Of a DNA stretch of 33,326 bases, positions 16,401-24,407 are shown one piece after another (the stretch's first letter is position 1; every line of letters starts with the position of its first letter). The notes under the pieces were generated by a model. That model saw only the letters and a list, made by a program, of their open reading frames with translations, did not search any database and had not been told where the DNA came from. The position numbers and the translations under genes were made by a program. The stretch comes from a virus. The DNA lies in IMG/VR virus record IMGVR_UViG_3300033998_000271, positions 1 through 33,326 of that record; one strand, written 5' to 3'.

Positions 16401-17317
16401 AAGTTAGTTATCGCTTTGTTAGCCTCTTCCGTCAATCCAAGGGAGTTTATGAACTGCGCTACTTCTTCGTTTGTTTTGCCCTCCAACTGCTCCGTCAATT
16501 GTTCCAAAACATTCACAAACCCGATAAACTCTCCATCTTCGTACAATCTGATACCCGCTTTCGTAAGCTGGTCTGTTTTTTTCGTGAGTTCTGTATACGC
16601 AGCACGAAGAGCAGTCGCAGCTTGATTTGCAGAAGGCATATATCTTGTGAGAGTAGCGAAAGTAGCAGTTGCAGAAACCCAATCCTCACCTAAAGTTCTA
16701 GCAGCCGCAGCAATTTCAGGAATAGTAGTAGCCAATTCTTCATACGTAAGTAACCCACTTTGTACCGCTTGAAATTGGACCGCCAATACTCTTTCTATAT
16801 CCGCCATTTCAAGCCCAAAGCCCTTAATTTGCCTTATCGCCCCGTTGAAAGCTGTTTCGACATCCACAGCACCAGCAACAGCGGCTTTCGAGACGGTATC
16901 AAGCAAATATGGGACGTGTTCAAGTTCAGCTCCCGCACTTCCAAAAGCATAGATTGCATTCCACATATCCTCCATACTTTGGCCATATTTTTTTGCATAG
17001 TAGGATACATCATCAACGAGGTATTTTTTGAAATCTTCAGAAGTTACTCGAAACATAGTAGACGCATTCGCCATAGCATTCTCTGTCTCTTGCCCAAAAT
17101 AAGCGATTGCAGACACACCAGCAGTTATAGCTCCAGCAGCTACCATTGCATATCTAGAAAGCTGATTGACACCCGTTCTGAATTGCTGAAACTGTCTATT
17201 TAATCTCTGAACATTGCGTTCCAGAGCATTCAAACTGCCGCCGACACTATTCAAAGTATTTGTAGCATAATCTTTTGCAGATATAATCATACTCAACGTT
17301 GCAGTCGTAGCAGCCAT
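13496..17317 (-). CDS. Tail tape measure protein
   Basis: This 1273-residue protein is the longest in the window. The N-terminal region (SMIISAKDYATNTLNSVGG, then a long helical stretch) and the TMP-core segment around residues 80-330 (ATMFRVTSEDFKKYL, GSAGAELEHVPYL, TTIPEIAAAARTLG) are typical of phage tape measures. They are followed by many hydrophobic helices and a Gly-rich patch with GGYTGNLPTNAIAGVVHGGE, a motif common in this family. At about 1.5 angstrom per residue it predicts a tail near 190 nm, which fits a siphovirus. It lies after the two chaperone genes and before the tail-tip genes. Confidence 0.93.
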   Translation of the reverse strand: MAATTATLSMIISAKDYATNTLNSVGGSLNALERNVQRLNRQFQQFRTGVNQLSRYAMVAAGAITAGVSAIAYFGQETENAMANASTMFRVTSEDFKKYLVDDVSYYAKKYGQSMEDMWNAIYAFGSAGAELEHVPYLLDTVSKAAVAGAVDVETAFNGAIRQIKGFGLEMADIERVLAVQFQAVQSGLLTYEELATTIPEIAAAARTLGEDWVSATATFATLTRYMPSANQAATALRAAYTELTKKTDQLTKAGIRLYEDGEFIGFVNVLEQLTEQLEGKTNEEVAQFINSLGLTEEANKAITNLVNNFDELSDIVANTTDDISVLNEMFEKQSNTFAFRFRQFMVILNDLKQAIYDAFAGTLGDLLVKAGRWVQGLTEWIKQNKDALVELTVAVLRLLSIVIGFNFLLNMFSKMGGVLEALKNPFTWLFVALGALFASLDEEQRMKLFDAIINGVKSVINYIIELVKVFQEGGFLAAFEKVFKDLLDFIGRAWDFTVRLTVEVVEWLGEKIPEWIQNGIQFIELLIDKVDESNLPDWMKGILKGALLTAKLVLELFGDAFEWLSGILGATHDLFINLKEGNMSPMSAILKWLESIIDTTVEFAINVVSHILEWLFRLFGMDKEAAVELVMTIKGTMWDWYQTVKGWVENGLTFAVNIVFRPKEYMEELQLQSIYSEIYPWVEAPKSMIEEIAETIANIMPEPIRVAIEAVVTGVEWVVEKIVDGFTAIIEFFKWIGSKVVEGFTAIVNGIQTATTFTIDVVANVVSVIWENLKSATTRFVEGVGVVFDAVANFLGFRKSDETGNGMAIIYPGFPFPELLEEIEFSKGGYTGNLPTNAIAGVVHGGEYVIPANLVEQNKGIITYLERQRKGYKQGGLVGYQAGGIVEENSFINQLLNRIGSYFATGGIGKDIKGIFSTLEDALGFISEFTPEAEREIATIERTMKELLGITERTEAEQISLLEQLLSFYTEFGTIITKEGKPGELLRLFTIVPELIINGINDITGNAINKLSNTISGWFEGLKESISEMQVGERVRNIPVIGNVFGEIFDVVAAFASVLIEPLVLAIGLLENVQAILHPISAIVQSIMNVIGPMINSALVPFVNILAALGQMIGTLLLPIMQPFLMILQAIGQVFAWLYNTIFVPIARGLYVIFASVANAFAILYNTVSDVVRGLTFGIVNIGKQATKSMDQILKEAEEKLPKIDVIPGDTGTSAYETQFTSSVQRTGPEVVYQTVNIPITDAFIQDSRSEFKAYFAEIFRELVEEGQIRFG

Positions 17318-17322
17318 CTATA

Positions 17323-17829
17323 TCACTTCTTTCGTTTATTATTTTTATTTATCTCTTCGATGAGTATACTTCTATATACACTCAATACATGCATAACGCT
17401 TGCAGGTTGTTCTTGAATTCCACCAGAAAAAGGTAAAAATACCATATTCCCTCGATGGTCAAACATATTTTGAGCATATGAAAGAGCAGTATAAATTGTG
17501 TTTTGTACTTCATCTTCAAGCAAAGAGAAATCAACTCTTGACCCCGAAAATGTTGAACGTATGAAATTTTTTAATTTGGCTTGTGAATAGTTTATTATAT
17601 TGGTATACGGAATAATAGCTTGTTTTAATATCTCTCTTATAAAAAAAGGCTTGAGTTTTGCTATATTATTTAGAGTTACTTCTTCAGTTAAACTCCAATC
17701 TTGAATTAGCAATTTTATCACCTCAAGCCTATTTGTTCGTTGCTCCCTTAGTATTATTGTTTGAACTGTATCTTCTTTAAATATAATGAAATCTCCGTCA
17801 TGATATAATATCATTTGGACTGACTTCAT
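17323..17829 (-). CDS. Tail assembly chaperone, second frame
   Basis: The frame codes for 168 residues (from MKSVQMILYHDGDFIIF). It lies directly before the tape measure and overlaps the preceding 122-residue gene by 32 bases in the +1 (or -2) frame. This is the arrangement of phage tail assembly chaperone pairs (lambda G/GT). The ATG at 17829 has only a weak GAAGAG upstream, so it may be made by frameshifting or by coupled re-initiation. The protein is mainly helical and the C-terminus is Lys/Asn-rich. Confidence 0.72.
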   Translation of the reverse strand: MKSVQMILYHDGDFIIFKEDTVQTIILREQRTNRLEVIKLLIQDWSLTEEVTLNNIAKLKPFFIREILKQAIIPYTNIINYSQAKLKNFIRSTFSGSRVDFSLLEDEVQNTIYTALSYAQNMFDHRGNMVFLPFSGGIQEQPASVMHVLSVYRSILIEEINKNNKRKK

Positions 17830-18166
17830 ATCTCTTCAAGATTTCATTCCAAAGATTTCGTATAAATCGAGGATTCCCATTTTTCATCAGGTTTTCTTTC
17901 GGCTCGCTAACAGACCAATTTTTTATCAAGCTTATCAAAAGCTTCATATCTACGTTTGCTATATTCTCTGTATCTACTACAATATCATTGGTCTTGCTAT
18001 TTATCTTTACACTTTTCGGTTGAATTGCTTTTCGTATTTCTTCAATCAACGCAAAGCTTGGCTCTGATTGTATTTCAACCCAAAGATCTGTTTTCTTATT
18101 TGTCACATTCATTTTCTCATCAAAATATATCTTTTCAGTCTTTGTTTCATCTATGAAAAAACCCAT
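17798..18166 (-). CDS. Tail assembly chaperone, first frame
   Basis: This 122-residue protein sits just after the tail tube gene, as the gpG-type chaperone does in siphoviruses. It has an N-terminal beta part (KTEKIYFDEKMNVTNKKTDLWVEI) and a helical C-terminal part (NLMKNGNPRFIRNLWNEILKRYE). These proteins coat the tape measure during tail assembly and are not in the virion. GGAGGTATGACAT precedes the ATG. No classic -1 slippery heptamer is visible in the overlap. Confidence 0.75.
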   Translation of the reverse strand: MGFFIDETKTEKIYFDEKMNVTNKKTDLWVEIQSEPSFALIEEIRKAIQPKSVKINSKTNDIVVDTENIANVDMKLLISLIKNWSVSEPKENLMKNGNPRFIRNLWNEILKRYEVSPNDIIS

Positions 18167-18179
18167 ATGTCATACCTCC

Positions 18180-19133
18180 TCAATAGCTCCCATCTGTAAC
18201 TACAATTGTATAATCTTTAACCTCGATTATTTTCCCTTCGCTGTTTAATACCGCTTCGTAATCTGCGGAAACAGTGATTGTGCCAGGTCCATCGATATCA
18301 TGCGTGAGATTGGTCAACTTCACACGAGGTAGAACTATTGTGAATTTTTCTCCAGAAGCTTTCTCAAACTTTGCACCTATTGCTATATCATTGAATTCTA
18401 CGAAGTCTTTGTATTTTCCAGTTAGGAGATTTGCATCAAATATAATATTCATGCTACCTGTGATTTCCAGCTGCCCTGGCTCAATTGTTTTTCGCTCACC
18501 AGTCCCATCGAGTCTATAGTCGTCTTCGTTCAAGTTATTCGATATATTCAAAGTCAATTCAGACATAGTATCCACAGATATACTCAAGTCTTCGTCATCA
18601 TACAGCAATATTTCTTTGAAGAAAAACGGGTCGTCGTCTATTTCAACCATAGTTGTTTCTTCTGTTCCTGCACCAATTGTAGCTTTCTTTCCGACGAAAT
18701 CAACAGTCAGATTCGCTATACTATCCACATTTGCTGTCAATGACAACGAATTGACTTTTTGTCCAAGGAACAAAAACTTTTCTCCTGCGTGACTAACTTC
18801 GATTGTTGCAGACGGCAAATCTTCTGTAACTCCGATGGGTTCTATAAGAGTATGGTCTACATTTGCTATAGCTTTTCCCAAAGCCAAATAGAACAATACA
18901 CCAATAGACGACGGATACATTTCTAAACTCACACTTCCACTTGCTCCAATTTTCCCTGGAGCTATTGACTTTGTTCCACGTAACCCAAGCAATGCTTCAG
19001 ACCTGATAGTTTCAAGCGTATAGTTCAAACTCTCACTTGTGAATGGTATCTTGTATTTCAGAGAAGCTGCAGTTCCAAATGTATCTTCTATTCCCAATTT
19101 TAGGGACGATTTTGCACCTGTATATAATGCCAT
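18180..19133 (-). CDS. Major tail tube protein
   Basis: The protein has 317 residues. It begins MALYTGAKSSLKLGIEDTFG, a start shared by phage tail tube proteins of the TP901/phi-type fold, and is rich in beta strands (ASGSVSLEMYPSSIGVLFYLALG, ELTLNISNNLN, GQLEITGSMNIIF). It is somewhat longer than minimal tube proteins (about 170-200), so extra surface domains are likely. Its place between tail terminator and chaperones fits exactly. Confidence 0.87.
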   Translation of the reverse strand: MALYTGAKSSLKLGIEDTFGTAASLKYKIPFTSESLNYTLETIRSEALLGLRGTKSIAPGKIGASGSVSLEMYPSSIGVLFYLALGKAIANVDHTLIEPIGVTEDLPSATIEVSHAGEKFLFLGQKVNSLSLTANVDSIANLTVDFVGKKATIGAGTEETTMVEIDDDPFFFKEILLYDDEDLSISVDTMSELTLNISNNLNEDDYRLDGTGERKTIEPGQLEITGSMNIIFDANLLTGKYKDFVEFNDIAIGAKFEKASGEKFTIVLPRVKLTNLTHDIDGPGTITVSADYEAVLNSEGKIIEVKDYTIVVTDGSY

Positions 19134-19150
19134 TATTCATCATTCCTCCT

Positions 19151-19501
19151 TTACCTTGCATTGAATTTAAACTGCACAAACATCAAATTCCTATTTGCTA
19201 CATAACTGAACTTGATTTCCACGTTTAAAACTTGGTCAAATACTGTAAATATCGCTTCAAGCAATTCATCAAGTTTTTCATCTACTTTCGCCAACGCTTC
19301 TTCTGCTGAACTTTTCACGTTGAATATAATTGCAACTTGCTGCTCAATATCTTTGAGATGATATGTTTTGAAACTGATATTGAACCCTTCAACGTAGATA
19401 ACCGCTGTGTTTTCTCGGCTTAAGACTGTATCTGTGTTTATTTCAACTGTATCAAAAAGACCTGATATTGCCGTTTTCAATTCTTCTATTTTCTCAATCA
19501 T
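19151..19501 (-). CDS. Tail terminator / completion protein
   Basis: This 116-residue protein overlaps the end of the HK97-gp10-like gene. Helix EKIEELKTAISGLFDTV is followed by strands (TAVIYVEGFNISFKTYHL, IIFNVKSSAEEA, VEIKFSYVANRNLMFVQFKFNAR), as in the gpU/minor capsid type terminator proteins that cap the tail tube. The position immediately before the tube gene supports this; sequence alone is only suggestive. Confidence 0.7.
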   Translation of the reverse strand: MIEKIEELKTAISGLFDTVEINTDTVLSRENTAVIYVEGFNISFKTYHLKDIEQQVAIIFNVKSSAEEALAKVDEKLDELLEAIFTVFDQVLNVEIKFSYVANRNLMFVQFKFNAR

Positions 19502-19964
19502 CTAACCAACTCCTTTCGAGTCGGTCCAACGTTTTCTTGAAGTCAAACTTTTCATACGCATCTTTGAAATAGTTCCTCGCTTCTGTACCTTTTTTTGCAA
19601 TCTTGTTTACAACTGCCCATGCTACATCACTTTGACTTTTTCCACGTATACCCAATTTCTGCCCAACCCATACGTAAATAGATTGGTAATCCGGAAAATG
19701 AGGCCGCGTTCCGTATTCCACGAAGGGGGCGTATCTAACATCGGTAGCGACCTCATATGTCAAATCATCAATTTTCCTTGAATAAATAGATTGTGCTAAT
19801 CTACCTGTGTTCGTGATTTCGTAGTCGTTGATATTTTCTACAACGTCTGCTTCAAGCTCTGCACTCGCTGCTTCGAGCACTTCTTCTACTTTTGCCCTAA
19901 AAGTTTTACTATCGAACTTTTTACGCAATCTTTCAAGTTCTTCAGGCGGTATAGTAATGTTCAT
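19494..19964 (-). CDS. HK97 gp10-like head-tail protein
   Basis: The protein has 156 residues. It contains the family core TGRLAQSIYSRKI, then DVRYAPFVEYGTRPH, which is diagnostic of HK97-gp10-like proteins (neck or head closure), followed by AWAVVNKIAKKGTEARNYFKDAY. It overlaps its neighbours by a few bases on both sides, so the head-tail genes are translationally coupled. Confidence 0.87.
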   Translation of the reverse strand: MNITIPPEELERLRKKFDSKTFRAKVEEVLEAASAELEADVVENINDYEITNTGRLAQSIYSRKIDDLTYEVATDVRYAPFVEYGTRPHFPDYQSIYVWVGQKLGIRGKSQSDVAWAVVNKIAKKGTEARNYFKDAYEKFDFKKTLDRLERSWLDD

Positions 19965-20422
19965 ATCTGCATTCCCTTCACTGTTCGTTTTGATTTTGCC
20001 ATTCTAAGCAATATAGCCTTCGTATCATCGTAGTTTTGTTGGTTGATAGATGTTGAATACGATGATAGTTTCCGAAAGTCTGCAGCAATAGCTTCATATA
20101 TATCTGCTACCGCTTCATTCCACAAAACAACTTTTGCTTTGACTTTTATCCGATATTGTTCTGTATCAGTGACTACTTCACCAGTTGCCCTATCTATCGT
20201 TGCCGATATAGGAATATTGCTTTCATTGACGACTTCAACGTCAAAACCTTCATCTATCATCTTGTACCCGATATTGAAATGTCTGTTGTCTATCTTTTTC
20301 GGTTCTATGACTCTATATACCGTATTTTGTTTTATCAACGCTTCTAATTCATCGTCTGTGAACAATTGGTCCATAGGGTCTCTATCAGAAATCAGGAATC
20401 GCAGATACTCAATATTAGTCAT
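19961..20422 (-). CDS. Head-tail connector (adaptor) protein
   Basis: The protein has 153 residues. It is helical at the start (NIEYLRFLISDRDPMDQLFTDDEL) and end (VADIYEAIAADFRKLSSYSTS), with strands in the middle. This pattern and position after the capsid gene match gp6/gp15-type adaptors that sit under the portal. The four-base overlap with the gp10-like gene supports co-expression. Confidence 0.72.
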   Translation of the reverse strand: MTNIEYLRFLISDRDPMDQLFTDDELEALIKQNTVYRVIEPKKIDNRHFNIGYKMIDEGFDVEVVNESNIPISATIDRATGEVVTDTEQYRIKVKAKVVLWNEAVADIYEAIAADFRKLSSYSTSINQQNYDDTKAILLRMAKSKRTVKGMQI

Positions 20423-20423
20423 A

Positions 20424-20657
20424 CTATTCGCCTACTTTATTTTTGATTTCCTCAATCAGTTCTTGTTTTGTCTTTCCTTTTGTGTCTATATCATATTTTT
20501 CAGCTATTTCTTTTAACTCTTTGACGGTATATTCGTTCAAATATTTTTCTTCATCAAAAGCTTGTTCTTCAACTTTTTCTTCAGATTTTACTTCTTCTGC
20601 TTTTTGCAATTTATCTACTCTTATCGCTTTGCCATCTTTGATAATATACTTAGGCAT
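20424..20657 (-). CDS. Small protein with a SAP/Rho-N-like helix pair
   Basis: This 77-residue protein has a basic start (MPKYIIKDGKAIRVDKL), an acidic linker and a C-terminal LNEYTVKELKEIAEKYDID / TKGKTKQELIEEIKNKV. The last part is the helix-extended-helix pattern of SAP or Rho-N domains, often found in small proteins between capsid and connector genes. A role in DNA or capsid contact is possible. Confidence 0.75.
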   Translation of the reverse strand: MPKYIIKDGKAIRVDKLQKAEEVKSEEKVEEQAFDEEKYLNEYTVKELKEIAEKYDIDTKGKTKQELIEEIKNKVGE

Positions 20658-20671
20658 TTATATCACTCCTT

Positions 20672-21787
20672 CTAAACGCTTGGTATTACAAGTTTTCCAG
20701 CTAAATCAGGATTATTGAATTCAAGCGTGTATTCACCAATTAATTGACCTTTTGTAGAATCTCCAGTCTTCGCCAACTCTTCGAACTGGAACTGTCTATT
20801 CACGAGTGGTCTTATCTTTATATTCGAAGTATCAACAACATAAATCACATCCGGTGGGATGTCTGGAGACATGTTCAAAGCAGTTTCACCATATTGAGAC
20901 ATATATACTCTCACATTTCTACCTGCTTGCTCAGAGTATTGGTCAATTATCAACGCATCTTCTCCAAGAGCCAAGAAATGTTCCATTGTGACTGGGTTCA
21001 TCCAAGCCTCGTTTACACTACCTCTCACATCGTATATAAGTCTGAGGAATTCTTTGAAAGTCGCTTCAAAATCAGCCATTGTATCAGGAGTAACCACAAT
21101 TCCATCTTCATTTGTTATGAACCAGTCTATACCACCCATGAGTCTTGGAGCATCGTTAACACTTGGTTTTGAACGTATTCCTAACCATGCCGCTCGTTCC
21201 AACATAACTCTAAGCCGTCTCATTTTGCTATCGATTTCTTGTGCTAATAAAGCTCCTCTGACTTTTCTACGTACTGCATCCTGTGTACCAGTTATTTTCA
21301 CATAATCTTTAAAGATTTGTGTGAAGTTAAATCTCTCTATAAGCGGATTGTAATGCCCATCTTCGTAATCCGCTCCTTCTAAAGCAGAATTTGAAACTAT
21401 AGTCACTACAGCTCCGCTATCATGGTCTGCATCCAGTCCAGCAACAGGAGTAACTGCAAGTTCAGTATCACTATTGACCGCTGTTACTCTATACAATACA
21501 TCATCAACTTTTATAACCGAATTTACCATTATTCCTACTGTAGAATCAACAATTAATACTCCATTTGCTGTCGCCGCAACATACGCAGTTTTTACAGCAG
21601 TATTCAAAATCGGAAACGCTTCATCATACCATTGATAGGTTGTAGAGTATACAGGTTCATTCAATATGCCGATTTTGTTCAGCAATGGTGTCGATGGCAT
21701 TTGTTTCTCGTTCAATATATCGCTGAAATCAATTATGTTTTCAACTACGTCGTAACTTGTGATTTGTCCTACTTTTGGTTCTGCCAT
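20672..21787 (-). CDS. Major capsid protein (SU10/DUF5309-like)
   Basis: The protein has 371 residues. It begins with GQITSYDVVENIIDFSDIL and STPLLNKIG, shows QIFKDYVKITGTQDAVRRKVRG, then the long helix with EIDSKMRRLRVMLERAAWLG and the phrase RLMGGIDWFITN, all features of the SU10-type HK97-fold capsid family. The residues 75-140 region (VDSTVGIMVNSVIKVDDVLYRV) looks like an inserted Ig-like or loop domain. It lies between scaffold and connector genes. Confidence 0.9.
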   Translation of the reverse strand: MAEPKVGQITSYDVVENIIDFSDILNEKQMPSTPLLNKIGILNEPVYSTTYQWYDEAFPILNTAVKTAYVAATANGVLIVDSTVGIMVNSVIKVDDVLYRVTAVNSDTELAVTPVAGLDADHDSGAVVTIVSNSALEGADYEDGHYNPLIERFNFTQIFKDYVKITGTQDAVRRKVRGALLAQEIDSKMRRLRVMLERAAWLGIRSKPSVNDAPRLMGGIDWFITNEDGIVVTPDTMADFEATFKEFLRLIYDVRGSVNEAWMNPVTMEHFLALGEDALIIDQYSEQAGRNVRVYMSQYGETALNMSPDIPPDVIYVVDTSNIKIRPLVNRQFQFEELAKTGDSTKGQLIGEYTLEFNNPDLAGKLVIPSV

Positions 21788-21804
21788 TTAAATCACTCCT
21801 TTTT

Positions 21805-22461
21805 TTACAATTTTCCTTCTAATCTTTCTTGTATCTTCGAGAGTTCATCATTTCCCCTCGAACTCTTTTCTTGTGTGACTGGCGCAAAAGTTCCTTTTTC
21901 TTTTTCAGTGAGTTTTTCTTTCACTCTCTTTTCCACTTCTTCGTTGATATATTGACTAATACTCTCAACCATTGAAGTTATCTTTGTTTTGGCTTCTGCT
22001 TTGTCTTCTTCAACCAATGGGTCAAGATTAATGTATTCTTTCAACTCTTTCAAGTTATACGCTTCAAGCTTTGTCTCGAGAAAATCAGCCAAATGTTCTT
22101 TCCTTTCTTGTCTCAAGAGTTTTTCAAACTCACCGTTTTTCTTCATCTCTTCTTCTTTTCTGCGTTGCTCTTCTTTTCTCTTATGAGTTTCTACCGCTTG
22201 CTGCGCTCTTTTGTCGAGTATCATTTGTAACAACTTTTGTTCATCAGCTTTTTGTATCTTCAATGCATCTAAGCCTAAATCCTCCGCCTGCTTTTTTAGA
22301 AACGCAAGTGTAGGATTTTCTGTTTCTTGTTTCTCAACTTCTTGGCCTTCTTCAGGTTCTACAATTTGGCCCTCTTTTATCTCTTCTCCAGATATTTGAG
22401 CGGTTATAACCCTATCACTATCCTGAGTTCCAACTTGTAGCCCCTTTTTCTCTTCTGCCAT
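21805..22461 (-). CDS. Capsid scaffold protein
   Basis: The protein has 218 residues, almost all charged helix (EEQRRKEEEMKKNGEFEKLL, then EVEKRVKEKLTEKEKG), with an acidic N-terminus. Composition, size and place directly before the capsid gene are typical of phage scaffolding proteins (phage minor structural GP20 type), which guide procapsid assembly and then leave. No protease motif is seen. Confidence 0.85.
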   Translation of the reverse strand: MAEEKKGLQVGTQDSDRVITAQISGEEIKEGQIVEPEEGQEVEKQETENPTLAFLKKQAEDLGLDALKIQKADEQKLLQMILDKRAQQAVETHKRKEEQRRKEEEMKKNGEFEKLLRQERKEHLADFLETKLEAYNLKELKEYINLDPLVEEDKAEAKTKITSMVESISQYINEEVEKRVKEKLTEKEKGTFAPVTQEKSSRGNDELSKIQERLEGKL

Positions 22462-22477
22462 TTTTGTATTCCTCCTT

Positions 22478-23182
22478 TTATTTTTCTTTCAATCTTCGAA
22501 CCCATCTATGCCTACATTGTATATGCGGATGTGGATTCAATTCTATCATTTCCTCATACGTATACGGATTTTTTGCTTTCCTTTCTTTACAAATATCCGT
22601 AGTACGCTCATCATCCGGCCCTTCCCAATAGTATTCATACTTCCTTGCATTGTACGCTGCTTTATATCCTTCTTGTATAGCTACTTGTGAAATTCTACTC
22701 ATTTGGTCACGTATCATCACGCTTGGTCTTGCTTTATTATTCCCGTACGGCTGTATCCTTCTATAAGCCTCTTCAAAACTTTCACCATTCATATACGATA
22801 TATATAGTTGGTCTTCCACTAATTGTACCATATCTTGCGTGTAGTTGTCCATGAATTGCAATCCTGCTCGTTTCAACTGTTCTAACCTGCTATACGATAT
22901 CTTGTCAAAGTTTCCCGCAATATTTTCTGTTCGATACAGTGTTCTAACTGTAGTATCAAAGACTTGTTCATGAAAATCCGCATAAACTCTTTTAATATCT
23001 GCATATACTTGATTATTGATTTCTTTTGCTCTCGCTACTTTATCTTGAATTTCTGCAAGGTTCGGTACTTTTTCGCTATCAAGTATACTTTCAAGTTGCC
23101 TTATATACTCCCGCTGACTCCTCATTAGTTTTCGTAAAAACTGTTCACTAAACTTGTTTAAATTCTCCCAGTATATATCCAT
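22478..23182 (-). CDS. Minor head protein (SPP1 gp7 / MuF type)
   Basis: The protein has 234 residues. A helical N-terminal part is followed by the MuF-like core: DQMSRISQVAIQEGYKAAY, then YYWEGPDDERTTDICKERK and NPHPHIQCRHRWV at the C-terminus, with the Cys and His residues in the family pattern. These proteins enter the procapsid with the portal. It starts seven bases after the portal stop. Confidence 0.87.
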   Translation of the reverse strand: MDIYWENLNKFSEQFLRKLMRSQREYIRQLESILDSEKVPNLAEIQDKVARAKEINNQVYADIKRVYADFHEQVFDTTVRTLYRTENIAGNFDKISYSRLEQLKRAGLQFMDNYTQDMVQLVEDQLYISYMNGESFEEAYRRIQPYGNNKARPSVMIRDQMSRISQVAIQEGYKAAYNARKYEYYWEGPDDERTTDICKERKAKNPYTYEEMIELNPHPHIQCRHRWVRRLKEK

Positions 23183-23188
23183 ATTCTA

Positions 23189-24394
23189 TCAACTCGTGAT
23201 TTGCGTATCAGGAGGTATGAACATATCCTCTTCTCTCAAAAGTTCTTGTTCCTCGTCAAAATCATATCCAAGCTCTGTCAAGAGTGTCTTCGAACTAATC
23301 AAGCCCATAGCTCGTAGCGAAGTCAATTTCTTCATCAGTTCCTCTTCATTTGCAGGTATAACTAAATCTGAAGAATAATAAATCGTGTCATAATCTCTCC
23401 CAGTAGCCATTTCATATATTAGTCCGAATATTTCCTCAAATTTTCTAAAATAGGTATTCCTCAATTTCAATATTTTCTTTTCAAGTTTCTGCATTTTCAA
23501 CCTCAATGCATATCCTGAAATATTTCCTAAGTCGTTCAGCATCAGTTCTGGCGCTTTTTGTTTCAAACTATTTTCCAACATTTCAACTTTTCTAAGTATA
23601 GAATCCAAAACATTCCCCTGATATTCAAGAATTTTGATATCTCCCGACTCATTCGGCAAAGCCCAAAGCCTGTCTTCTTTCTTCACCTGAATACTTTGAG
23701 CACCGATAACAAGAAAACGAGGACTTGCATAAATATCCTCTATCGCAGCCATTCTCGAATATGAGGAGTTGATTTCGTCTACGGTTTGTCGATAGTTTTC
23801 CCATTCTCCTATACCGAGGAAGTCATGATTGAGTGAAGGCTTATTCGCTATAATGAAGAGCCAAGGGACATTGTAGTCATTCGAAGTTTCAAATACAAGC
23901 ACATCATCAACTTTGCGCCAGTATCTATCCTTTCCAAAGTATTCTTCAATCATTTTCCCATCTACTCGATGTCTCAATCGCCACGCAAAAGTATCTCCAT
24001 CTTCGTCAAGTTCACGTTCAAGTTCGTGATTAAGCAAATTCACAAATCCTATTCGTATTTTCCCTTGACTATCACGCCCTATCCTAACTCCCGTTGTTCC
24101 GAGCACCAAACCTTGAAAAACAATCAAATCTTTCAACTTATTCCATTCATTTTCGTACAGTATCTCTTCCAAAACATCGCTATGTTCATTGTCTACCAAT
24201 ATTTGCTGATTTTCTCCAAAGATAAAATTCAAATCAGTATCAATGATATCTTCGTGCAACGATATGATTTTTCTTGTCGAATATTCGGGTCTTTGCGTTT
24301 TCTCATCGTAGGTAATAAAAAGATGGTTTTCAAGACAATACCGTTCTGTATATATACCCATATATGATTGCATCAATTCTAAAAGATTCCTCAT
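23189..24394 (-). CDS. Portal protein
   Basis: The protein has 401 residues and is of the SPP1 gp6-like portal type: the start MGIYTERYCLENHLF, the clip/wing region (GLVLGTTGVRIGRDSQGK), and the stem and crown helices (QTVDEINSSYSRMAAIEDIYASPRF, LNDLGNISGYALRLKMQKLEKKI). A dodecamer forms the DNA channel of the head. GAGGGGATAGA precedes the ATG. It follows the large terminase directly. Confidence 0.9.
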   Translation of the reverse strand: MRNLLELMQSYMGIYTERYCLENHLFITYDEKTQRPEYSTRKIISLHEDIIDTDLNFIFGENQQILVDNEHSDVLEEILYENEWNKLKDLIVFQGLVLGTTGVRIGRDSQGKIRIGFVNLLNHELERELDEDGDTFAWRLRHRVDGKMIEEYFGKDRYWRKVDDVLVFETSNDYNVPWLFIIANKPSLNHDFLGIGEWENYRQTVDEINSSYSRMAAIEDIYASPRFLVIGAQSIQVKKEDRLWALPNESGDIKILEYQGNVLDSILRKVEMLENSLKQKAPELMLNDLGNISGYALRLKMQKLEKKILKLRNTYFRKFEEIFGLIYEMATGRDYDTIYYSSDLVIPANEEELMKKLTSLRAMGLISSKTLLTELGYDFDEEQELLREEDMFIPPDTQITS

Positions 24395-24407
24395 TCTATC
24401 CCCTCTT

